Shown piece by piece: positions 7,166-14,470 of a DNA stretch of 36,923 bases. The number at the start of each line of letters is the position of its first letter. Position 1 is the stretch's first letter. This DNA is from Planctomycetia bacterium. Its GTDB lineage: Bacteria > Planctomycetota > UBA1135 > GCA-002686595. The stretch is taken from assembly GCA_005789645.1 (NCBI GenBank), contig SXXH01000215.1:1-36923 (forward strand), read 5' to 3'. The translations under genes and the position numbers were made by a program. Below the pieces are notes generated by a model that had not been told where the DNA came from, made no database searches, and saw only the letters and a program-made list of their open reading frames with translations.

Positions 7166-9115
7166 TCAGGGACAGAAGACCACGCGCAGGCCGTCGGACA
7201 AGTTGAACCCGCTGCCCCCAGGACCGGCTGGATCGCGGAACTGCAGTTGGAAGTGCCGCACGCTGCCGGGGGCCAAGGTACCCGCGAATGGTGCCGCGTT
7301 GACATCGACCGCGCGCTCGAAGGCGCCGATGAAGTTCGAATAGAGGTACGGACCAAGCCGCTGCACCGACCCACCGACGCAACGGTATCCGTCGCCGAAG
7401 GGAACTTGGGCGGCGGCCCCACCGAAGAAGAAGATGCCCTTGCGATTCGGCGGCGCGAAGTCGACCAACAAGCGCAGGTTGTTGGCCGCGAGACTCGTGC
7501 CTCCGAGATGCGAGATGCGCGCGCCGCCGCTGAAGCTGTTGGGCGTCGAGGTGCAATAGGAGGCCGGCGGCGTGCAAGCCGCGAGACGCACCACCAGCAT
7601 CGGTCGCTCGGCGAGCTGCGGCCATTGCGACGAGCGGAACTCCCAGCGGTCCGTGCCCGCCGATTGGATCAGCCAACCAAGGTTCGCCGCGCCGTCGACC
7701 CACGCTTGCACGCTCGCTGTCACATCGAAGGTGCGCGTGGTCTTGGCGACCGCGCCGGTGGAATGGTCGGCGCTGGCGATCGCCTCGGTGCCGAGCTGCA
7801 CGCCCGCGCCGAGCGTGTTCCAAGTCGACGATTCGGTCCAAGGCACGAGCATGCGATGCAGCCGTCCGCCGGTGGCGCTGTCCGCGTTGGTGCCTTCGGT
7901 CGTCAACACGAGGAAGGCGCGCTCGATGGTTGCGCCCGGCGGGATGCGTCCGGGAGCGGAACCGACGATGTCGTCGAAGCGCAGCAAGCCCTGTTCCTTG
8001 TCCGCATCGCCATCGCAACGCACGACGGAGGCTTGGCCCAAGTTCGCGCCAGGCTGGGTGACGCCCGTGGTGCCGTCGCCGATGTAGGTGTCCTTGGTGC
8101 TCGCGTAGACTCCGTGCCCGGCATCTTGGCCTTGGCGGAAGCGCAGCGTCTCGTAGGTCGAGAGTTCCGCCACGCGCGCCTCGAGGTCGAGCGGCAGCGT
8201 GAAGTTGTCGTCCGTCGTGTTGTTGCGGTCGGGACCCGTCGAAAGGCCGGGCGTGTAGACGGGCGAGCGCGTGTCGAACTCGACGAGGTCTTGCGCGGGC
8301 CTGAACTTGACGACCCTGAACCAGCCGTTGCCACCTTCCGGATCGGCTTGGAAGTCCTGCAACACTTCGTGCACGACGCCGCCGAACGCGTTGGTCCCCG
8401 TGCGTCGGCCGTTGCCGTGGATGTGTCCGCACAAGACCATGAAGACCTGTCCGTAGGGTTCGACAACCTTGGCTCGCACTTGCGCGGCCGAGTTGTCCCC
8501 CGCGGCGTCGGGTGTGGCGCCACCCGTCGTGTAGTTGGCTGGATTGCCGGTCGAGAGGTACTCGTGCGTCGACACGATGGTGGGCAACCGCGGGCATTGC
8601 GCCATCACGGCTTGCGCCCATTCGATCGCGTCGTCGTCGGCGCGCCACTCGAGCGCGATGTGCAGCAACTCCTGGCCGCCCGCGATGAAGCGTTGGGCGT
8701 GGCTGGTGCCGTCGGGCGAGCTGGCGTGGTACCAAGGTTCGCCGACATAGCGCGACGGGCCGAACCACTGGATGTAGGCGCTCGCGCCCGAGGCCTTGTT
8801 GCTCACCGTGTCGTAGTCGTGGTTGCCGCAGGCCGCGCTGTAGGCGAAGCCCGGCACGTTGGAGATGATGTCCATCGCCTGGTCGGCGCGCGCCCATTCG
8901 GCCGAGAACGCGGAACCGTTGTCCACGATGTCGCCGACATGCGTCACGAAGACCACGCCTTCCGCTTGGCGCGCCGCGACGATGGCCTGCGTCTGCGCGA
9001 GGAAGGTCGGGAACCAGGCGATGTTCTCGGAGTAGTACTGCGTGTCAGGGATGACGGCGATGGCGAAGTCGCCGACTTGCGGCGCGATAGCCAGAGCCAG
9101 GGTTCCGAGGATCAT
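7166..9115 (-). CDS. Secreted metallophosphoesterase with DNRLRE-like and C-terminal surface domains
   Basis: The 649-residue protein begins with a short hydrophobic signal-like segment (MILGTLALAIAPQVG). A calcineurin-like metallophosphoesterase domain follows with the metal-binding motifs in order: PDTQ (D24), HVGD (D62), CGNHD (N98, H99), STHEY (about 182-186) and GHIHGNG (about 230-236). From about 345 to 520 there is a beta-rich region resembling DNRLRE domains of cell-surface proteins (GLLRFDDI, ERAFLVL, FDVTASVQAWVDG). The last 125 residues form a domain with FGDGYRCVGGSVQRLG and a terminal FNLSDGLRVVF, related to the end of the divergent neighbour. The substrate cannot be told from sequence; phosphate esters outside the cytoplasm are likely. 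The 241-bp gap to the plus-strand gene at 9357 must hold both promoters. Confidence 0.85.
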   Translation of the reverse strand: MILGTLALAIAPQVGDFAIAVIPDTQYYSENIAWFPTFLAQTQAIVAARQAEGVVFVTHVGDIVDNGSAFSAEWARADQAMDIISNVPGFAYSAACGNHDYDTVSNKASGASAYIQWFGPSRYVGEPWYHASSPDGTSHAQRFIAGGQELLHIALEWRADDDAIEWAQAVMAQCPRLPTIVSTHEYLSTGNPANYTTGGATPDAAGDNSAAQVRAKVVEPYGQVFMVLCGHIHGNGRRTGTNAFGGVVHEVLQDFQADPEGGNGWFRVVKFRPAQDLVEFDTRSPVYTPGLSTGPDRNNTTDDNFTLPLDLEARVAELSTYETLRFRQGQDAGHGVYASTKDTYIGDGTTGVTQPGANLGQASVVRCDGDADKEQGLLRFDDIVGSAPGRIPPGATIERAFLVLTTEGTNADSATGGRLHRMLVPWTESSTWNTLGAGVQLGTEAIASADHSTGAVAKTTRTFDVTASVQAWVDGAANLGWLIQSAGTDRWEFRSSQWPQLAERPMLVVRLAACTPPASYCTSTPNSFSGGARISHLGGTSLAANNLRLLVDFAPPNRKGIFFFGGAAAQVPFGDGYRCVGGSVQRLGPYLYSNFIGAFERAVDVNAAPFAGTLAPGSVRHFQLQFRDPAGPGGSGFNLSDGLRVVFCP

Positions 9116-9356
9116 GCAGTTGGAGTCTGCATCGGTGCGGACAAGGCTCGATCAAGTTCGCGCAAGGATGGCGAGCGCTTCGTCGATGCTTGCCTCGAGC
9201 GCGCCTCGGCTTTAAGGCGCCTTTGCAAGCTTCCGGGACCGTTGCACTTGCTCGGGGCGGCATGCCTCGGGCGAGGCTCGAGCCGATTCGTTCGACGCAA
9301 CGCGCGTCCGATCCTCGCGTCGCTCACGCAAGTCCGCAACCCAGCAGCACGACAAC

Positions 9357-10715
9357 ATGAAGCACCTCGCGTTCCAGTCCTTGGCCGCCACGACCCTCGT
9401 CGGCCTCGCCTCCGCACAAGGCATCCCGGCGTTCTACCTGTCCGAGTTGGCCATCGACATCCCCGGCACCGACCAGTCCCAGGAGTTCGTCGAGATCCGC
9501 GGACCGGCCAACACGCAGATGACGGATTGGTACCTCTTGACGGTCGACGGCGATGGCGGCGCCAGCGGCGTGGTCGACCAGTCGATCCCCTTGTCGGGCT
9601 TCACCACGGGCTCGAACGGCCTGCTCTTGATCCGCGACGACATCAGCGTGCTCAGCCCGGCGCCGGACGCGGCCACCGCGGTGTACGTGCAAGACTTCGC
9701 GCCGGACATCGAGAACGGCACGAACACCTACATCCTCGGCTACTTGGCGCCGGGTGGCGCGGCGCCCGTCATCGGCACGGACCTCGACCTGAACAACGAC
9801 GGCACGCTCGATGTCACCTTGGCGAGCTTCGGCTTCATCCACTTCGACGGCTTCGGCCTCGTCGAGAGCGACATCATCAACGTCAACAACAGCTACGCCG
9901 ACGACTTGGGTTTCACGGTCATCGGCCCCTTCACCACGCCGGCCTTCACGCCCGATGGCGTGCACCGCATCTTCAACGCGGACGGCACGCCGTGCTCGTG
10001 GGCGGGCGGCGACTTCGTCGGCGTCAACCCGGGCGGTCCGTACGACTTCGACTTCGCCACGGGCGAGGTGTTCGGCTTCGACATCCACGGCTTGACCGCC
10101 GTGCAGGTCAACCCCGGCTCCTTCAACACCCTGCCCGACGCGGATGGCGACGGGATCGCCAACGGCTGCGACAACTGCCCCAATGTCGCCAACCCCGACC
10201 AGGCCGATGGCGACAACGACGGACTCGGCGACGCCTGCACCGCCATCGCCGGCTTCTGCTTCGGCGATGGTTCGGGCACCGCTTGCCCGTGCGGCAACGC
10301 TTCGGCGGTGGGTGCCGGCGCTGGTTGCCTCAACTCGCTCGGCTCGGCCGGCCTGCTTGCCGGCAGCGGCATCCCGAGCATCACGGGCGACACCGTGGCG
10401 CTGTCGGGCAGCGGCATGCCCAACAGCTCGGCGCTGTACTTCCAAGGCACGCTGCGCCAATCGGGCGGCGCCGGTGCGCTGTTCGGTGATGGCCTGCGCT
10501 GCGCGGGCGGTTCGGTCGTGCGTCTCGGCACCGCGCTGAACGTCGCGGGATCGTCGAGCTATCCGTCGGCCGGACAACCCTCGGTGTCGACCAAGGGCTT
10601 GGTCCTCGCGCCGGGCACCCGCACCTACCAGGTATGGTACCGCAACTCGGCCCCGTTCTGCACCTCGAGCACCTTCAACCTCACCAACGGCGTCGAGGTT
10701 GTCTGGAATCCTTGA
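9357..10715 (+). CDS. Secreted lamin-tail-like protein with thrombospondin type 3 repeat
   Basis: The 452-residue protein has a signal peptide (MKHLAFQSLAATTLVGLASAQG). A beta-rich domain follows, beginning FYLSELAIDIPG and QEFVEIRGPA, which is the typical opening of a lamin-tail (LTD) domain. Near residues 260-300 a calcium-binding thrombospondin type 3 repeat reads DADGDGIANGCDNCPN and DGDNDGLGDAC. The C-terminal domain of about 150 residues starts with a cysteine-rich CFGDGSGTACPCGN motif and contains LFGDGLRCAGGSVVRLG and FNLTNGVEVVWNP. It clearly resembles the tail of the divergent metallophosphoesterase. This is a structural or surface protein with no visible enzyme motif. Confidence 0.85.
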   Translation: MKHLAFQSLAATTLVGLASAQGIPAFYLSELAIDIPGTDQSQEFVEIRGPANTQMTDWYLLTVDGDGGASGVVDQSIPLSGFTTGSNGLLLIRDDISVLSPAPDAATAVYVQDFAPDIENGTNTYILGYLAPGGAAPVIGTDLDLNNDGTLDVTLASFGFIHFDGFGLVESDIINVNNSYADDLGFTVIGPFTTPAFTPDGVHRIFNADGTPCSWAGGDFVGVNPGGPYDFDFATGEVFGFDIHGLTAVQVNPGSFNTLPDADGDGIANGCDNCPNVANPDQADGDNDGLGDACTAIAGFCFGDGSGTACPCGNASAVGAGAGCLNSLGSAGLLAGSGIPSITGDTVALSGSGMPNSSALYFQGTLRQSGGAGALFGDGLRCAGGSVVRLGTALNVAGSSSYPSAGQPSVSTKGLVLAPGTRTYQVWYRNSAPFCTSSTFNLTNGVEVVWNP

Positions 10716-10751
10716 CAGTCTTGGCTGGTTGAACACGAAGGCGGGCCGACC

Positions 10752-11693
10752 TTGATCCCGAGCACCAAGTCGGCTCGTCGCCTGCACGGGGGCGTCCGCG
10801 GATTCGCGGGCGCCCTCGCCTGCATCGTCCTGGCGTTGGCGACGGTGGCCGGTGCCTGCGCGCAGGTCGAGTCCCGGCGGCGCGGCGATCCGTGGCGCGA
10901 CGAGGCCCGCTTCGGCATCGCGCTGGCGGCGCGGCCCTTGGTGGTCGCGCACCGCGGCAGCAGCGGGAATTGGCCGGAGAACACGGTTCCGGCCTTGCTG
11001 GCCGGCGTGCGCGAGGGCGCCGATCTGCACGAGTTCGACACCTTCGAGTCCGCCGAGGGCGTGCCCTATCTCATGCACGACCGCACACTCGACCGCACCA
11101 CGGATGCCGACGAGCGCTTGGGGCGCGCCGCAGTCGCCGCGACAGGCGCCGAGTTGGAATTTCTTGGGGTGCTCGACGCCGGAGCCTGGAAGGGGCCCCC
11201 GCACCGAGGCGTGCGAGTGCCGACGCTCGAGGAGGCCTTGAACGCGTTGGGCCCGGGCCAGACGGCCATGATCGAACGCAAGGACGGGCGTCCCGAGCCG
11301 ATCCTCGCGCTGCTGGACCGCATGGGGCGCATGGAGTTCGATGTCCTGCAGAGCTTCGACTGGGCTTGGCTGGCCGAGGTCCGCGCCTTGGAGCCGCGAG
11401 TCCAATTGGGCGCGCTGGGCTCGGGGCCGATCGACGCCCAAGTGTTGGCGAAGCTCGAGGCTCTGGATGTCGACTTCGTGCATTGGAAGCACTCCGACTT
11501 GGATGCGCGCGTCGTGGGCGAACTGCGCGCGCGCGGTTGGGTCGTGGGCGCCTACACCATCGACGATCCCACGCGGCAAACGGAACTGGCGGCGATGGGC
11601 GTCGACTTCCTGACGACCAACGAGCCAGGAGCCTTGGTGGCCCGCCAAGGCGCCGGGTCGGTTCTGCGTTCCACGCCCGCCAGCGCTCGCTGA
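10752..11693 (+). CDS. Exported glycerophosphodiester phosphodiesterase family protein
   Basis: GDPD enzymes hydrolyse glycerophosphodiesters to glycerol 3-phosphate and an alcohol. The 313-residue protein has an N-terminal basic and hydrophobic export segment (GFAGALACIVLALATVAGACAQ). The TIM-barrel motifs follow: VAHRGSSGNWPENT (catalytic HRG and the ENT loop), GADLHEFDTFESAEGVPYLMHD (metal-binding E-x-D and catalytic H) and LDRTTDADERLG. The end fits too, with WVVGAYTIDDP and a final GVDFLTTNEP that matches the usual GVD-IITDxP. The start is a TTG at 10752; no in-frame ATG would retain the signal peptide. A GAAGG stretch about 10 nt upstream could be its ribosome-binding site. It could scavenge phosphate from phospholipid breakdown alongside the nearby PhoX-like protein. 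Confidence 0.9.
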   Translation: MIPSTKSARRLHGGVRGFAGALACIVLALATVAGACAQVESRRRGDPWRDEARFGIALAARPLVVAHRGSSGNWPENTVPALLAGVREGADLHEFDTFESAEGVPYLMHDRTLDRTTDADERLGRAAVAATGAELEFLGVLDAGAWKGPPHRGVRVPTLEEALNALGPGQTAMIERKDGRPEPILALLDRMGRMEFDVLQSFDWAWLAEVRALEPRVQLGALGSGPIDAQVLAKLEALDVDFVHWKHSDLDARVVGELRARGWVVGAYTIDDPTRQTELAAMGVDFLTTNEPGALVARQGAGSVLRSTPASAR

Positions 11694-11867
11694 GATGGCT
11701 TGAGCCGTTCGCGTCGCGAGCACGCAAGTGCCCGTCCAGAAGAGGCTTGGGATTGCACTGGCGTGCCCGTGTCCCCAGAATCTCAAGAACCCTGATGGGT
11801 TCGGCCCCGACTTGCGCCTCCACATTGGAGGACGCGCGCCAAGGGACCACCCGCAGACCATCACGAC

Positions 11868-13307
11868 ATGCAACGCGCCCTCCACCTCTTGTTCCTCGCC
11901 GCGCTCTCCCTCTGGCAGGTTGCTTGCGGCTCCACGCTGACCTCCTATCCGCGCCAGTCCCAGAAGGTCTATGGCCTCTACGCGACGGGCCAGTTCGACC
12001 AAGCGGCCACCGAGATCGCCAGCAAGTCCTACGACGGCAAGCGCGAGAGCATCGACGCCGTGCTGTGGTTGCTCGAGGAGGGCAAGATCCTGCACGCGGC
12101 CGGGCGCTTCGAGGAGAGCAACGTCGTCTTCTCGAAGGCCGAGGCGAGGATCAACGAGTTCAAGGCCAAGGCGGTCATCAGCGCCAGCGAGTTGGGCTCG
12201 GAGGCGGCCTCGACGGTCACCAACCCCAACGCCATTCCGTACGCGGGGCGTTGGCAGGACCGCATCTTGCTGCACACCTACAAGGCCCTGAACTACATGG
12301 GCCTGTGCGACTGGGAGGGCGCAGCGGTCGAAGCGCGCCTCGCGTACGAAGCGCAGCGCGACGCGCGCGAGGCCTACGCGTCCGACATCGAGTCCGCCGG
12401 GCAGGACGCGGAGACGCAGCAAGCCAAATCGGCGGTCGAGAGCGCCGAGAACCAAGAGAAGCTCGCCTCCGAGTACGGCGACGTGAAGTCGTACTTGACG
12501 CCGGCCTACGCGAACTTCTCGAACCCCTACACCTCGTATGTCTCGGCAGTGGCGCGCAGCATCGACGGCGATCCGGGCGAGGCGCTGGTCGATCTGCGCG
12601 ATGTGGCCGCGATGGTGCCCGAGGCGACGATCGTCGGCGAGCACGCCAAGGCCTTGGACGAGCGGCCGGCGCAGACGGTGGCGAACACGCTCTATGTGTT
12701 CTTCGAGTCCGGGCCGGGTCCGCAGATGGTCGAGGCCAAGCTGGCGGTCTTCGTGCCCAAGATCGGCTACGTGGCGTTGGCCCTGCCCAAGGTGTCGCCG
12801 CAGCTCGTCGCGCCCTCGCGCATCGTCGTGCGCGCCAAGGACGGTCGCGTGCTCGCCACGAGCGAGCCGCTCGCCTGCGCGGACAACATGGCGATGGCCG
12901 AGTTCGACGCGAACTGGGGCAAGACCATGCTGCGCACGATCACCAGCACGGTCGCCAAGGCGATCTTGACCTACCAACTGCAGAAGGAGCACGGCACCGC
13001 CGGCTTGATCCTCGGCAGCCTGTACAGCGCGATCATGTCGAACGCGGATCTGCGCTCTTGGCGCACCGTGGGCAAGCAGTTCCAAGTCGCTTGCGCGGAT
13101 CTCTCCCTTGGTCGCGATGTCGAGGTGTGCCTCGCCGACAGCCAAGGGAACGTGATCGCCGTGCGCCATTTGCCCTTGCCCGCCTCCGGTCCCGCCGTGG
13201 TGCTCGCCACGAGCGTCATGCCAGGCCATCTCGAGGCGCATGTCGCCGCGAAGCCCAAGCCCAAGCCCGAACCCACGCCGCAGGCGGAGGCGTCCGCGGC
13301 TCCGTGA
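11868..13307 (+). CDS. COG3014-like envelope lipoprotein
   Basis: The 479-residue protein starts MQRALHLLFLAALSLWQVACGS, a lipoprotein signal with the acylated cysteine at position 20. The body is helical and repeat-like (YGLYATGQFDQAATEIASKSYDG, then LWLLEEGKILHAAGRFEESN), resembling tetratricopeptide-type repeats. A beta-rich second half includes VFFESGPGPQMVEAKLAVFVPKIGY. The tail is rich in Lys and Pro. Pattern and gene order match the COG3014 lipoprotein that often precedes YcfL and LpoB in gram-negative bacteria; its molecular function is not established. It is the first gene of a four-gene operon that runs to 16969. Confidence 0.75.
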   Translation: MQRALHLLFLAALSLWQVACGSTLTSYPRQSQKVYGLYATGQFDQAATEIASKSYDGKRESIDAVLWLLEEGKILHAAGRFEESNVVFSKAEARINEFKAKAVISASELGSEAASTVTNPNAIPYAGRWQDRILLHTYKALNYMGLCDWEGAAVEARLAYEAQRDAREAYASDIESAGQDAETQQAKSAVESAENQEKLASEYGDVKSYLTPAYANFSNPYTSYVSAVARSIDGDPGEALVDLRDVAAMVPEATIVGEHAKALDERPAQTVANTLYVFFESGPGPQMVEAKLAVFVPKIGYVALALPKVSPQLVAPSRIVVRAKDGRVLATSEPLACADNMAMAEFDANWGKTMLRTITSTVAKAILTYQLQKEHGTAGLILGSLYSAIMSNADLRSWRTVGKQFQVACADLSLGRDVEVCLADSQGNVIAVRHLPLPASGPAVVLATSVMPGHLEAHVAAKPKPKPEPTPQAEASAAP

Positions 13308-13320
13308 CCTGCCGCCATCC
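13307..13320 (+). repeat. 14-bp direct repeat, copy 1 (upstream of ycfL)
   Basis: ACCTGCCGCCATCC begins at the stop codon of the COG3014-like gene, 46 nt before the ycfL-like ATG. An identical copy lies at 13774-13787, 52 nt before the lpoB ATG. The preceding bases also agree (TG and TA). Confidence 0.7.
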
Positions 13321-13365
13321 GCGGCGCACGATCCACCAAGTCCCGACCCCCGAACCAAGCATCCC

Positions 13366-13758
13366 ATGAAGAACCTCCTCTGCATCGCGGTCCTGGCCAT
13401 CGCTTCGGCCTGCCAAGCATCCAACACCACGCCGTCCGCCATCGAGCGCGATCCCAACCTCGCCAAGGTGCTCTATGTCGGCGAGGTCTCGCTGATGCCG
13501 AGCGCCGAGTCCATCGTCATGTCCAACGCCAACGGCCTGCTCGCCGTGCAGGCGCGCCTCAAGAACGGCCAGCCGCACGAGCGCAAGCTCGAGTACCAGT
13601 GGGAATGGCTCGACGAGCGTGGCGTCGTCGTGTCGAGCACCAGCACGATCTGGATCCCGATCGCCATCCGCCCCGGCGAGCTCGCCAGCGTGCAAGGCAC
13701 CGCCCCCACGCCGGACTGCGTCGACTTCCGACTCAAGCTCAGCAAGCTCCCGAACTGA
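13366..13758 (+). CDS. ycfL: YcfL-like (DUF1425) lipoprotein
   Basis: This 130-residue lipoprotein starts at ATG 13366 (MKNLLCIAVLAIASACQAS); the signal ends at the lipid-acceptor cysteine in ASAC. The mature part is a small beta domain with LAVQARLKNGQPHERKLEYQWEWLDERG and a final PDCVDFRLKL, which fits the YcfL/DUF1425 pattern of a Y-x-W-x-W-x-D core. The ORF track begins at 13240 inside the previous gene; that longer version is not credible because it would bury the signal peptide. In other gram-negatives this family sits next to COG3014 and LpoB genes, as here. The biochemical role is unknown. Confidence 0.8.
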   Translation: MKNLLCIAVLAIASACQASNTTPSAIERDPNLAKVLYVGEVSLMPSAESIVMSNANGLLAVQARLKNGQPHERKLEYQWEWLDERGVVVSSTSTIWIPIAIRPGELASVQGTAPTPDCVDFRLKLSKLPN

Positions 13759-13773
13759 CCAGCGCCCGTAGTA

Positions 13774-13787
13774 ACCTGCCGCCATCC
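13774..13787 (+). repeat. 14-bp direct repeat, copy 2 (upstream of lpoB)
   Basis: Exact second copy of ACCTGCCGCCATCC in the 80-bp gap between ycfL and lpoB. The two gaps are otherwise dissimilar, so the match may mark a shared regulatory or RNA-processing site. Confidence 0.7.
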
Positions 13788-13838
13788 AAGCAACGGCCAG
13801 GCAAGACGCCGGCCGCACCCCGAGCAAATCCCCGAAAC

Positions 13839-14453
13839 ATGAACACCAAGCTCTTCACCCTCGCATTCTGCTGCCTGCCCCTCGTCGCTTCCTGCGGCTC
13901 GCCCGCCAAGCGCGTCGATCCGTCGGGCAACGCCGGACTGACCACCACCGACGATGTGAACTTCAAGGACTGGCAGGTCGCCGCCGCCTCGATGGTCGAG
14001 TCGCTCAAGAACGACCCCGTCATGGCGCCGTACAACGTCGACAACCGCGCGATCATGATGGTCAGCAAGGTCAAGAACAACACTGGCGTGCATCTCGACA
14101 CGAACCTGTTGACCGACAAGATCCGCATCGACTTGCGCAAGAGCGGCAAGGTGCTGACGACGACCGCCGTCGGCGCGGGTGGCAAGGCCGAGGAGGAAGC
14201 CTCGGCGCAGGTGCGCGAGCTCAAGGACGATCCGATGTTCGACAGCTCGACCGTCCAGCAGGACGGCACCGCCGTGGCGCCCAAGTTCGCGCTCGGCGGA
14301 ATCATCACGCAGATCAAGACCAAGACCGGGCGCGACAAGGAGTCGTACTTCAACTTCAAGTTGACGCTTACCGACCTGAAGACCGGCCTCGCCGTCTGGG
14401 AAGACGAGAAGGAAGTGGTCAAGCAGGAAACCCGACCGCTGATCGGCGGCTGA
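13839..14453 (+). CDS. lpoB: Penicillin-binding protein activator LpoB family lipoprotein
   Basis: LpoB is an outer-membrane lipoprotein that in enterobacteria reaches through the periplasm and stimulates the bifunctional peptidoglycan synthase PBP1b. The 204-residue protein starts at ATG 13839 (MNTKLFTLAFCCLPLVASCGS) with a clear lipobox, LVASC. The mature domain has the expected order: a segment around NFKDWQVAAASMVESLKND, the VDNRAIMMVSKVKNNTGVHLDTNLLTDKIRIDLRKSGK core, the KFALGGIITQIKTKTG strand, and KLTLTDLKTGLAVWEDEKEVVKQ at the end. The long flexible linker of the E. coli protein is missing. Whether a PBP1b partner exists elsewhere in the genome cannot be seen here. Confidence 0.9.
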   Translation: MNTKLFTLAFCCLPLVASCGSPAKRVDPSGNAGLTTTDDVNFKDWQVAAASMVESLKNDPVMAPYNVDNRAIMMVSKVKNNTGVHLDTNLLTDKIRIDLRKSGKVLTTTAVGAGGKAEEEASAQVRELKDDPMFDSSTVQQDGTAVAPKFALGGIITQIKTKTGRDKESYFNFKLTLTDLKTGLAVWEDEKEVVKQETRPLIGG

Positions 14454-14470
14454 CAACCAGAGGAAGCACC

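Noticed and set aside
7085-10489. 1134-residue plus-strand ORF
   Set aside because: It runs antisense through the metallophosphoesterase and into another frame of the lamin-tail gene, with Arg/His/Ala-rich translation typical of shadow frames in GC-rich DNA.
9324-13466. 1380-residue minus-strand ORF
   Set aside because: Antisense to four well-supported genes; composition is rich in Arg, Ala, Gly, Val and His with no domain.
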